This document shows positions 1 through 10,250 of a DNA stretch of 64,000 bases, one piece after another. The DNA is from Spizellomyces punctatus DAOM BR117. Taxonomy: Eukaryota > Chytridiomycota > Chytridiomycetes > Spizellomycetales > Spizellomycetaceae. Positions within the stretch are counted from its first letter, which is position 1; every line of letters begins with the position of its first letter. A program made the position numbers and the translations under genes. The stretch covers positions 234,579 through 298,578 of the forward strand of contig NW_015971550.1 of assembly GCF_000182565.1 (NCBI RefSeq). The letters are read 5' to 3'. The notes below the pieces were generated by a model that saw only the letters and a list, made by a program, of their open reading frames with translations, was not told where the DNA came from and ran no database searches.

Positions 1-1870
1 TCTCCTCTTTGTTTGCAAGATCCTCTACAGCTTCCTGGTAATCCCATTTATCTATTCGAACCAATTCTGTGCGCTCTTTACAAATCGCCGTATCAAGTCG
101 GGGTAAATCCGTTTGCGTCTCATGGGTACCAAATGCATCTCCGCTTCTATGCTCGGAGATTAAGCGGAAGGTTCTCTTGTCCCATGGTGTCGAAGCGTCA
201 CTAGGTGCATCCATGGTCCGTACAAGGCATATGCATCCCGTCAAGACAGCGTACGAAGAGGATGGATGGTGACCTTGTTTATAAATAATTCGACTGGCCT
301 CACGCGTTTCAAGCACCATGACTCTACTCAGTTGTTTTTGGACCTTGAGAGGCAACCGCTGCAATCCTCGCATTTTTGTAATATGCGACTGAATGACTGT
401 TACGTCTGCATCTGTCCGTTCCTGTGGTTGCTTGTTCAGAGCTCTTCGCACATCGTCGGGAACAAAGGTTTCAACAGAGAAAGAGCGGAAAGTGTCACTT
501 GAGTTCAATCTGGATAAAAAGTTCATGATAGCAGTGCTCATGTCCAGAATATCAGTCGAAGGTGTCATGTTGAAGCCGCTGACCATGGCTCGAGTGTTCC
601 GTAAACCGTCTATAACAGCAGCGGTAGCCTATATAAATAAAAGACGCAGATAAACAAGATGTCCTTGCAAGATAACATGAGCGTTTCTGTGGATACCTCA
701 CGAAAACGTTCTACCCCAACTGCGGGCACCCACGGTGCAGGATCAATAGATTCATTCGCATCAACAAAGCTGACAGGTTTACGAGTACTCGAAAGGTTGG
801 GTGCTCGTGTCTCACTCATCGCGTCGCTGCTGACCAAGATGCCTCCGGTTTCTAATATAATATTGTCCACTGTTTTACTGTGAGGAGGGTGATCTCCAGT
901 CAGTTCTTTGCTATCATGTCGCAAGGACTCGAGAGATTTCAGCGTGGACGTTCCATTTCCGTCCAAAGTCCCGTTTGAACCCGGTGCAGCCCGCTTTGAT
1001 CGAGATTTAACAATGCCTTGATTTTCCCCAAATAGCAAATCCAATTCCTGCGAACTTGTCAAGCCATCCGAACTCGAGCCATTCACTTCAGCGGATAGTT
1101 CCGGCTGAGATTCGTCCACTACACTTTCCTTACTCCCACTACGTGACAGTGTCGTGGGGACGCACGTTGATTGTCGTCGTTTGTACATTTTTTTAGCTGT
1201 TGCAAGGATGAGGTCGTCGTAAACTGGTTCGGGGTCGTCATTGAATTTGGATTTGAGTTCGTTCGAAAGGGATCCTTCTCGGGCCATGAGCTGAGATTTA
1301 AAACGCTTGTACCTGATGGGAAAGACAATTCTTGAAATGAATGGCCATGGTACGTAAAACTGCAAAGTGCGCGTTAACGAGAACCTACGTAGCACTGCTT
1401 CCCCGCTTTTTCAAAAACTCGAGGGCTTTCCCTGCACTGACTCCACTCGTCGGAGATGCACTGAGAATGTTCATATTGGAAGACGACGAGCTCCCCTCAT
1501 CATCAGCACTAAAGCCTCGTTCCCATTCGCCAGATACCCACAAGCTACCCTTTGGTTGACGTTTCCCGAGTTTGGGACTTTTGGGTCCTCGCTTGTCCTC
1601 TTCAACTCGGTTTGCGTCCTGTAATAAGGGTTCCTTGTGTCTTACCACTGGCGCCGATGCTTCTCGTCGTCGTATGGATGGTAAGCGGGGGAGAGTAGGA
1701 CCTGCGGCACTTGACTGGCGGGTGATTTTGCCATCCACACCAGACTCTTTGTGAGTACGCAAAGGAAGTGTCGGCGGAAGGGTGAAAGCGACCATTGAAG
1801 TGGACCGCTTGCATTTGGGCGATTTAGGAATGTGGTGATTGGATTTCATGACCACATGAGGTTTTTGCAT
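1..1870 (-). CDS. CNBD2-like cyclic-nucleotide-binding protein, 3' end beyond the left edge
   Basis: Probably binds cAMP or cGMP; related proteins (CNBD2 type) occur in flagellated cells and animal sperm. Exons 1870-1389, 1312-697 and 628-1 join in phase through 76 nt and 68 nt introns and stay open to the edge, giving 575 codons. The first ~365 residues are Ser/Pro/Lys-rich and disordered. From about residue 450 a cNMP fold follows: a helical lead-in with PQERTDADV, then IIYKQGHHPSSSYAVLTG matching the consensus of an incoming phosphate-side loop, and later GDAFG in the position of the usual GD-FGE. The GE glutamate that contacts the ribose is not obvious here (GDAFGTHE), so nucleotide affinity is uncertain. 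The start at 1870 is the first ATG of the long frame; an extra 5' exon near 2027 cannot be excluded. Family call is by motif pattern only. Confidence 0.72.
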
Positions 1871-2231
1871 CCACCTGCCAACGTTGTAGAGGTATGTACA
1901 AAAGACAATGAGAGCTTCTCAGACCAAAAAAAAAGAGATTATTCTTGGGAAGATAACAAAAAGCCTCAATGGTGAGGGATGATCCTGCTAGTGCTGTCCC
2001 AATGTACCGCACAGTGTCCACAGACAAGTTTATTCAAAAAATAATGCTGGCATTTATACGGATCAATATGCTTGATCCTTGATTTGAAATTTCAAAAATA
2101 CTGGCCGCCATGGCGGGGCAGTAAGATATAAATAGCTTTGCTCACAAGTAAAAACAAAGGGTTAGGTTGGGTTGCGGTCACATGACACTAAGTTCATTGA
2201 GATACAGTACATTAAAGAGTCCGAAAGCATA
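1871..2231. other. 5' flank of the CNBD2-like gene
   Basis: No gene seen. It contains a TCACATGA octamer at 2178-2185, shared with several other promoters in this window, and a short GGTTAGGTTGGG stretch beside it. Confidence 0.5.
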
Positions 2232-2470
2232 GTGTGGAGGTGATTGAAAATGGCACTAGAACCCCGCATAATCAGCACCCCCTCTATTGCTCAAAACGGT
2301 GTGGCATGTATTGTAATGTTTTTTTTTTTTTAAACTGCGGTGAGGCGCATGCCAAAGGTCTATGAAAGGGGGGCCTTTTCCTAGTAGTAGTTAGTTAGCT
2401 TTTCCGAACCGGTTGTCGCCGGTTTATTCCCTGGTGTAGTAGCTAGTGCCAGTTTCTGTCACCTCTACAC
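2232..2470. mobile_element. MITE-like DNA transposon, internally deleted copy 1
   Basis: A 239 bp element bounded by imperfect inverted repeats. The left end reads GTGTGGAGGTGATTGAAAAT and the right end, read inward, GTGTAGAGGTGACAGAAACT; both continue as GGCACTAG. It is flanked by TA on each side (2230-2231 and 2471-2472), the target duplication of the Tc1/mariner-like superfamilies. It is the reverse orientation of the 713 bp copy at 7729-8441: both ends, the A/T homopolymer and the ACCGGTTGTCGCCGGT palindrome are shared, but about 440 bp of core and a ~37 bp patch near one end are missing here. No coding capacity. Confidence 0.88.
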
Positions 2471-2977
2471 TATTAGGATTCAATCGTATCAATATTAGGA
2501 CCTCATGCACCTCAACCCATCACCATCAATTATGGTACTCTACTGATGCCCGCAAGTCACAGAAACGAAAAGAACCAGATATAATTTAAAACTTTAGAAA
2601 CATGCAAATAAAAAGAACATTGCACAAATGCAACGAGAAGGCGTGTTTCTCGCAGCTACGTGCTTATCCGTCAGTAAGTAAAGGATTACATCAGCAAGTC
2701 TCGCTGGTCTCCTTGCTGTTTCCCTCCCTCCTTCTCGGTCTCCCCCCCTCTCTCTCTCTCGGCCATAACGCGCCCAAGTCCCCGCTTCCAGAACAGGGGC
2801 TGACTCTCTACCCGATCACAGCGGGATACTATATCCGCCAAGAAAAGAAAAAAAACCAATACAACCTTCCCTAAATACAAAGCCATCAATCGCTACATGC
2901 AAGAAAAAGGCCACTGGGTCATGAGGTTGAAAATGCCGTCATTCGAATCTGATTCCATTCCTTTGTTTTTCTTTCGT
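2471..2977. other. Intergenic region downstream of the velvet gene
   Basis: No gene recognised. It has a CT-rich run around 2715-2762 and AT-rich sequence next to the velvet stop codon, probably its 3' UTR. Open frames here lack codon structure or family features. Confidence 0.5.
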
Positions 2978-4461
2978 TCACAAGCTTCCCATGTTCGATG
3001 GGTCTTCCAAATCATTCGAACTTTGAGCCAATTCACCAAAGTCTACAGGCCCGTCGTCCGGTAATTCGCCATCTATATACGAAGTCTCGAGGCTACTCAT
3101 CAAATATGGATTGTTTGATCCTGTTTCTCCTGGAGTTGATCCAGAGTTTCGTCTCATGTCGGTTCGGATGTGTAGTTTGATGCCTTGCCGAGCCAGACAC
3201 TTGGCAAGTTGGGAGGACTCTACAACAAAGAACATGTCAAGAACGCTGGACGCGTGAAAACGACCGCCAATCTATCCAACTTTACCAGTCATTCCAGGAA
3301 ATGTCTTTGGGGGGAATACTGCAATGATGTCGGACATTGCCGATGCCATGGCTTGTGAAGCATCCTTGGTGATGTCGTACAAAAAGAATTTCAACCGATA
3401 ATGGCCGCCCGTTCTTATGCTCAAGTCGGCAAACTAATGGAGCGATAACAGAATATTCGAACCTTGGTCTCGGAAAGGTGGCGTGCTATTCTTATAAAAG
3501 AACTTACCGTGAAGAAAAGCGCCTTTTGTCCGTCAACATCTGTGAGAATGTGGCAAGGGCTCACCAGGGAGCCTACAAGAACGGAAACGTAGCTAGAAGG
3601 TGGTGGCGTCAAGGTTGACTCTCCTGCGAAGAGCGATTCAGTTCGTCGTGCGGCAGCACTGCCCGGATTCAAGACGACTCCTCGCTCTTCTGTTCCATCT
3701 GCCGACCAAAGCGACGCATGACAAACGAGCGACGTACTTTCCTTGTAGCTATGGACAAAACAGAGACAAATTCACCGTCAGATCATCTGCACGGAGGTAT
3801 GGAAAAACACATTTTTGGTATTATGTGTCTTTACTACATGTCCACTTACTCTAAAACGACTCGATCCCCCTCCCTTCGGATGAGTTGTAGGATTGGTGCT
3901 GGATCAACAGGGCGGTAATCCTTTGTTCCAAAGCCACACATTCGAGCCCGATTGGGCTGTTGGCGAATGATGAGTTCGTATAATCTGTATTCAGAAGAAA
4001 GAAAAAAAAAAGAAAAACCAACACCCACGCACACACACACAAAAGCGTCGAAAAATGGTCAGCGAAAAGATATATGGATACGACTGTCGTTTGTTGCCGC
4101 AAGCAAAAGACTCCTCTACAAAAGGCATGTGTGGCGGCTACGCCAACACACATGCGCAAAGGACATGCGAGTTGCGGGGAGACTTGCCATAATGCGCAAG
4201 CGTATTTCACTTAAACCCTTCACTCCCAAGCGTGCAAACCGCGACAGCGTGAAAGACACCAGTGAATAACTTTTGCCCATCCGCCCCGAAAGAACCCAAC
4301 TCTACTACGGTATTGTTAAGCCATGCCAAAAACAACAACTTTATTACGTACATTATGGGGGAAGGAGGAGGAGGATTGGACGGAGGAGACAAGCTGGCAG
4401 ACGTAGCCGTGGCACCGGCCGAGTCAGTATTTTCTGTGGGACCCACTGGAGACGCGTGCAT
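2978..4461 (-). CDS. Velvet-domain transcription regulator, VelB-like
   Basis: Velvet proteins are fungus-specific, NF-kB-fold DNA-binding regulators that couple development with secondary metabolism. Exons 4461-4352, 3984-3850, 3748-3508, 3433-3286 and 3219-2978 join in phase to 291 residues. The velvet domain fills most of the protein: IRQQPNRARMCGFGTKDYRP near residue 40, LVCHASLWSADGTE, VGSLVSPCHILTDVDGQKA, FADLSIRTGGHYRLKFFLYD, then FPGMTESSQLAKCLARQGIK. The last motif is made only by splicing 3286 to 3219. The RARMCGFG form is closer to VelB than to VosA or VeA. The first exon is Pro/Ser-rich and short; its ~367 nt intron is long for this window, so exon 1 is the least certain part. The C-terminus is acidic. 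Confidence 0.9.
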
Positions 4462-6005
4462 TGGGCGGCCAACAGAAGCGACAACAGGGTCGGTCCGAGG
4501 GTGTGATAGAGCTTCTCAACTTTGTTGAAACTGTTTACTTGTCTTTTGTAAACTGGATCGGCGCGATACGGCGGCGGGTTATGACGAAAGGATTAAAAGA
4601 ATGAGCGTATGTGTGTTTTGTGCGTTGGTGTGTGAGTCGCCAGGTCCCCCCACGGACGGATTGGTGCTTTAATCGTCCCGGGGAGGCGAAGCGGGTCCTA
4701 GCAAGAAAAAGTACACGGAGTACGACGGAGGGGGCCGTGCGGTTGGCAGCGAACGAGTACCGGGTAGAGGGTAATAATGTCCTGATATGCGTGTGTTGGG
4801 CAACTGAACGGACGACCTCCAAGATTTAAAAATACGGGAGGTTCTATCACGACGATGATTCGGAACAAGAGCGTTACCAAAGGGCAACAGGACCGCCATA
4901 TAGACACGAAAAGGAACGCTAAAGGGCTAAATAAAAAAAAGGATCTGTCAACAAGGGAGGGGGGGTGGAATATAAAGGAACTCGCTAGCAAGGCAAGCCG
5001 CAATGGGAGGGAAATGGGAAAAGAAACGAGTTGCGGGAATCCGCGGAAATGCAACTTGTCTACGGAGAGCGAGAGAGGGCGGGTTTGTTGTTCTGTGTGG
5101 GAATTTTGTGTTTTTCTTTTCCTTGTTATTTTTGTGGTGTCTATGGCTATTTCAAATATGTGTCTATTATCGAATATGAGTGCATATCGATTCATCTTTG
5201 CAACCCATACGACATATTCAGGTGGACATTTGAACATGGCCGCACAAACAAGTCGCATTATCGCAAGTTCCGATCTCCTTTCAAACAATGAGAAAAAAAC
5301 AAATAAAAAAACGACGTATTATTCCCCCCCCTTTGAGTTCTCTCACTCTCTCTCTCTCATATTTGTAAATGTAAGCGTATTTTCCCGATCTGATTTTCCC
5401 CATCTATTTGAACGTTGACATTTTGCCGTTCTCCTGGTCATTGGCATACCCATGATTGGGAGCGCATGGGACTTGTGGGTCTAGAACCCGTATTTGCTAT
5501 GGACCCCATGCACCCAGTATCCAGTGTCTTGGAACCACCCACCACGGTCACTCCACGGACGGAATTTCAAGACATTTTATCCTTGTCTCTTTTGTTCAGC
5601 CCATTTTCTCTCTCGTTGGTGCTGAGCGGATGGGGTGTTTGTGGGAAAAAGCAAAAAAAATGGAGATGAACAAGGCATAGGAGGCACAGCCATTAAATGT
5701 GTTACTATGGATATTTGGCACAATTCATGTCTCTCAAACACAGCAAGAAAACCACGCAGTTAAAGAACGAGGCTTACCACTTGTAGATTTTTGCCGTGAC
5801 GCCGTGGGCCCCCCCTTTCCAACTGGCGGTTTGCTTTGTTCACGCAAAACAACGCTAAACGCTACCGCGGTCAAACGTCTTTCACTTGCATTCATTAACA
5901 TCCCCCTGCTATTGAAATTCCCTGACGAAAAAAGGTTAAGGTTCCCCCCCTCCTTCAACCTGAAACTCCCAGCCACCGTGAAGAATCCTTTGTCAACACA
6001 AAACG
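4462..6005. other. Divergent intergenic region between velvet and flavin monooxygenase genes
   Basis: About 1.5 kb with no gene I can support. Several frames of 80-196 codons overlap each other on both strands and contain homopolymer-derived Phe/Lys/Ser runs, typical of chance frames. The stretch must hold the promoters of both flanking genes, and probably the velvet 5' leader. There are poly-A and CT tracts near 5285-5365. Confidence 0.5.
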
Positions 6006-7522
6006 ATGAAAAGGGATATTCTGATTGTCGGAGCTGGTCCTTCAGGACTGGCAGCATTGAAGGCACTCAAGCAACACAATCAAACAAAAAGCTGGAAGCT
6101 TGTCGTCGCTGAACAACGATATGGAATCGGCGGTGTTTGGTATTGAAAATTGAACTATGATCAGCAGTTGCACATGAACAACGGATGGGCCGAATGTTGA
6201 TTGTTTTAACAAAAATTGCAACTTCTAGGCTGCCGTCGTCTTTGACGCCCATCCCACCGGACCTGCCCTCGTCCCCGATCTACGACTCGCTCACCACAAA
6301 TTTGCCTCATCCGGTGATGGCGTTCTACTCCCATCCGTTCCCCCGAGCCACTCCGCTTTTTCCCGGTCACCCCGTCGTATTGAAATACCTGCAGGCATTT
6401 GCGGAACGGTTTGCTCTCTTGTCGCACATTCGCTTTGGGCACAAGGTCGTGGGTGCAGAATGGGATCCTCGTGTTCAGAAATGGCGGACAAGATTTTGTA
6501 CGCGGAAAAGGAACACGCCAGAAATGGCTGACGCGTCTGAACACGAACGCGCAGCCAACGCGTCTGAGGAAATGTACGACGCGATTCTAGTGTGTTCTGG
6601 ACACTACCACTATCCCAAAACGCCGGATTGGCCAGGCGTCAACGAGTGGACTCTGCATGGGCGAACCTTGATGCATGCTTGCTACTATCGGCGACCGCAA
6701 CCTTTTCGCAACAAGGTGGTGTTGATCGTAGGTGCAGGCCCTTCAGGGAGAGATCTGAGCAATGAGATTGCGTCAGTTGCACGACAAGTGTATCACTCTG
6801 TTCCTTGGGCATGGCATCCTGCACGATCTGCAACACCCATCGTCCATACGACATCGTCAGGCATTGCTCTCAAGCCTCCCATCCGCAGATTCCACTCGAA
6901 TGCTATAGAATTTGAAGATGGTACACAACTGACGGACGTTGATATTGTCATTGCTGCCACCGGTTATTTCTATCGTTACCCTTTTTTACCTTCCAATATC
7001 CTCTACGATCCATCCCAATCTCCAACCGCGCCTTCAAGTGCCTCCCTCTTTTGCGATGGTTCTCATGTTGAACCTCTCTACCAGCACATGTTTCCGATAA
7101 CACCGACGTCACCTGCAGCTCCTAATCTCATCTTCTTTGGACTCCCGTCCAAAGTTGTTCCTTTCCCATTGTTTGAGATCCAAGCGCTTGTTGCAACTAA
7201 TCTCCTGTTAGGTAAGAAGCAACTTCCACCCTTTGATGCCTTTCAGGATATCCCACATTCGCATAACCTGCCGAACGAGAAACAATTTGCATATTGTAAT
7301 AGCCTTGCTGAATGGGGTGGCGTAAGAGATTGGCAGGTCAAGGACTGGGTAGTGGAAATGTACGCTAAAAAAGATATTCTGCGGAAAACTTGGCAGGAGG
7401 TTGAAAGACGAGGTGAGCAGCACCTCCAAGAGTGGATTGGAGGCGTGGAAGGAGAGAATGAGTGGGTCAATGTTATGAGACGATTAATCGCATTGGGAGA
7501 AGAACAGGCCAGTCAGGGGTGA
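6006..7522 (+). CDS. Flavin-containing monooxygenase (FMO-like)
   Basis: Predicted FAD/NADPH-dependent monooxygenase acting on soft nucleophiles (N, S) or by Baeyer-Villiger chemistry; the substrate cannot be told. Exon 1 (6006-6139) and exon 2 (6229-7522) join across an 89 nt intron that removes in-frame stops and restores the GGVW motif; the product is 475 residues. The FAD-binding fold is at the N-terminus (LIVGAGPSGLAA, residues 6-17) and the second Rossmann motif is VVLIVGAGPSGRDLSNEI. The FMO identifying region reads WTLHGRTLMHACYY, where the usual Phe of F-G---H is Leu. A canonical ATGYFYRYPFL follows. Length is typical of fungal and plant FMOs. It diverges from the velvet gene. No targeting signal is seen. 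Confidence 0.93.
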
Positions 7523-7728
7523 TTAGGAGTATATTCAATACGTCTAAAGCCTGAATGGCTACCGTCCTCGGATGCAGCACCCTTCGACGGTCATTTATAG
7601 AATCTTGCATATTCTGATATCTCCATAGTACAGGAAGAGATTGGGCCTCACACATCATTTACCCTGGGCAAAAACTGAAATTCTAACTGATTGTCTATAT
7701 TCCACCCGCAGTAATAGTTCTGTGATTA

Positions 7729-8441
7729 GTGTAGAGGTGACAGAAACTGGCACTAGCTACTACACCAGGGAATAAACCGGCGACAACCGGTTCGGAAAAG
7801 CTAACTAAGCTACTACTAGGCAATTATACACGCAATACGTAACGGTTGGTTCTAACCGGATAATTGCCCACCACCACACGCGGTCCCTACTAGGCCTTGA
7901 TCCAGAACTCTTGATGGCATTGAAGCCAGACTCTTGCATCCAGGAGCGAATCGACTGGGCAGCGTCACAAGCCAGAGGATGTTCAGTGACAAGACTTGGA
8001 GACTAAAACGGCATGTCAGCGAGAGAACAATATGAAAAGAGATGATGCCATTGGTACTTACCAACCAAGCTCAACAAGTGTAGCAGCATAATAGTAGGCT
8101 TTGTTATCGGATCCAATTGGTTGCCGCTGGTTCTGATCACGATTGCTGTCGGGCGGTCGAGGTCCTCGGCACCACCACATCGGCGTTCTCATGACTGATG
8201 AGAGTTGGGCAGATGCTTTGAGTCGAGGGATAAAGAAACAAGAGGAAAGAGACAGAAGGTCCCCCTTTTATAGACCTTTGGCATGCGCCTCACCGCAGTT
8301 TAAAAAAAAAAAAAAAAAAAAAACATTACATGCATGCCACACCGTTTTGAGCGATAGAGGGGGTGCTGATTATGCGATATGATTAACCGGAGTGAGCCGG
8401 ATAATAATGAATCTTAGTGCCATTTTCAATCACCTCCAAAC
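7729..8441. mobile_element. TIR DNA transposon, longer copy 2 (no transposase)
   Basis: A 713 bp element with terminal inverted repeats. The left end is GTGTAGAGGTGACAGAAACT and the right end read inward is GTTTGGAGGTGATTGAAAAT; both continue as GGCACTA. TA target duplications lie at 7727-7728 and 8442-8443. The 239 bp element at 2232-2470 is a deletion derivative in opposite orientation. It includes a 22 nt A run near 8303-8324 and an ACCGGCGACAACCGGT palindrome near one end. No transposase motif is present, so movement would need a transposase supplied from elsewhere. The core holds a small intron-containing frame, listed separately. Confidence 0.88.
7852..8192 (-). CDS. Possible small spliced ORF inside the transposon
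   Basis: Starting at ATG 8192, exon 8192-8062 ends in a textbook donor (GTAAGT) and can join an acceptor at 8003 (TTTTAG) to give exon 8002-7852, 93 residues without an internal stop. The product has no recognised domain. A second frame of exon 2 looks at least as protein-like (LACDAAQSIRSWMQESGF), but it does not join exon 1 in phase. This may therefore be a captured and decaying host-gene fragment. I do not recognise it. Confidence 0.25.
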
Positions 8442-8690
8442 TATGGATAAAGTTAAGATTAAGGCACAGTAACACCGCTAACCAACGGCACACTGCAACT
8501 ACGGGGCAGTGACTGCGTGCATTTAAGTGAATCAATGCATTCTAACCTCCATATTGGGTTGAGTGCAGGAGTGGAAAGTCTGCGCCGCTTACGTATCCTG
8601 ATCGTCAGATTGTGACTGCGCCGTCAGTGGGAGAACCATCAGTGAACAACGAGTTCAACCCATCTGCGAGCCCAGTCTTCCCACCCAGAT

Positions 8691-10003
8691 ATGGCCCCTG
8701 TTGCACGCTTCCGCTTCCATGCCCTCCGTCGATACAGTAGCATCTCAACATGCCCGACTACATCCACAGCCGCTCTCGCCTTTGACATGGATGGCGTCCT
8801 AATTCGCGGTGGAAGGGCGATCCCAAGTGCCCATCGTGCATTGCAAAAGTTGAAGGGTGATAACCCATTGAATAGGTGTGTGAGCTGATTACTGTCTGCC
8901 GTACGGGCCATGGTTTTGCGACAAGTCACAACTGCTTGTTGTATGTTGTGGAAAGAGATGAAATTGGCTTGGACCCATTGAATACAATTGACTCTTTCGT
9001 TTAGAGAAATTCCATTCATTATTTTAACGAATTCAGGCGGAGAATCAGAAGCTAGTAAAGCTCATAAATTAACCCAAAAGCTCGGTATTGAGGTACTAAA
9101 AAAAACACTCAAAATCCAACGAATCCGCATCCTAATACGGCGATGTTTCTAGATCCATCCATCGCAAATCGTTCTATCCCATTCACCGATGCGTCACCTG
9201 GCACCCCAATACAAGAACAAATTGGTCCATGTTGTCGGACCTGATGAGTGTAAAAATGTTGCACAATCCTATGGATTCAGCGATGTGGTAACGTCCAAGG
9301 AAATGAAGGCGTTCGATAAAAGCATGTGGCCATATCGCTCTGTTGGGGACGAAGTGGACGACACGGTCTGTTCTTGATTGGGACCCCTTTGTGATTGGAT
9401 GCATTAGATTGACTCGTCAATATTTTCTAGCAATGTCCTTACGATCTATCCCAAACTCCCATATCCGCCACCCTCATCTTCCACGATCCAATAGACTGGG
9501 GCCTCGACATCCAACTCATCACCGATACACTCGCCTCTCAATCTGGATTAATTACAACACGCCAACCGTCTCGTCCCTACTCCCAATCTACACCCTTGTA
9601 CTCCTCGAATGCGGATTTTCAGTGGAGTAATGAATGGCCGTGGCCGCGGTACGGTCAAGGCGCGTTCGTGACTGCCTTGAATGCAGTCTGGAAAAGATTG
9701 AGCGGAAACCCGCTTGTCATTGAGAAACAATTTGGAAAACCCTCATCTCCCACGTATGAGTTTGCTGAAAAGATGTTGAGTGCCGCTGCGGGTGTAGAGG
9801 TCAAAAAGGTGTATATGGTCGGGGATAACCCGGATTCAGACATTGCCGGGGCAAATCTTCATGGATGGGTTGGCATTCTTGTAAAGTCGGGTGTATACAG
9901 GGACGGAATGCCATTAACCAAAAAGAACAAGCCACAAGTGATTGTTCAGGATGTCGGTGAGGCTGTTGATTGGGTGTTGAGGCAAGAAGGAGTTCTCAGA
10001 TAA
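8691..10003 (+). CDS. HAD-superfamily hydrolase, CECR5/HDHD5 (yeast YKR070W) family, mitochondrial
   Basis: A class II HAD phosphatase-fold protein of uncharacterised substrate; relatives localise to mitochondria. Exons 8691-8875, 9005-9092, 9153-9365 and 9431-10003 join in phase to 352 residues, the same length class as the yeast homologue. The N-terminus is Arg/Ser-rich without acids (RFRFHALRRYSS), a likely mitochondrial presequence. Motif I is AFDMDGVLIRGG with both nucleophile aspartates, motif II is IILTNSGG, SHSPMR follows the cap, and motif IV is YMVGDNPDSDIAGA. HDPIDWGLDIQL in the last exon is diagnostic for this family. It lies 250 bp downstream of the transposon. Confidence 0.93.
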
Positions 10004-10250
10004 ACTCCGAATAACTTGCACAACAATCGCCTCACAACTTGACTGCTTATAGAATATCACTGATGAATGCCAAGAAATAGGAAAAGGCAGTCCGTAAATC
10101 TATTTCGCATAGCATGTCTACAGTATTTAGAAAGAAGGTAAAAAAAAAGTAACCTAAAGTACCAGAAGGGGATCTACTCTATAAAACCGTAATAACTATT
10201 TAAGTACAACTGGATATGGATCCGTTTTTCATGCGTGAGGACTCGTCGCA

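Noticed and set aside
4698-5418. Long overlapping frames on both strands (196 and 187 codons)
   Set aside because: They are mutually antisense, rich in homopolymer-derived residues, lack motifs and a splice chain, and have no supporting homology pattern.
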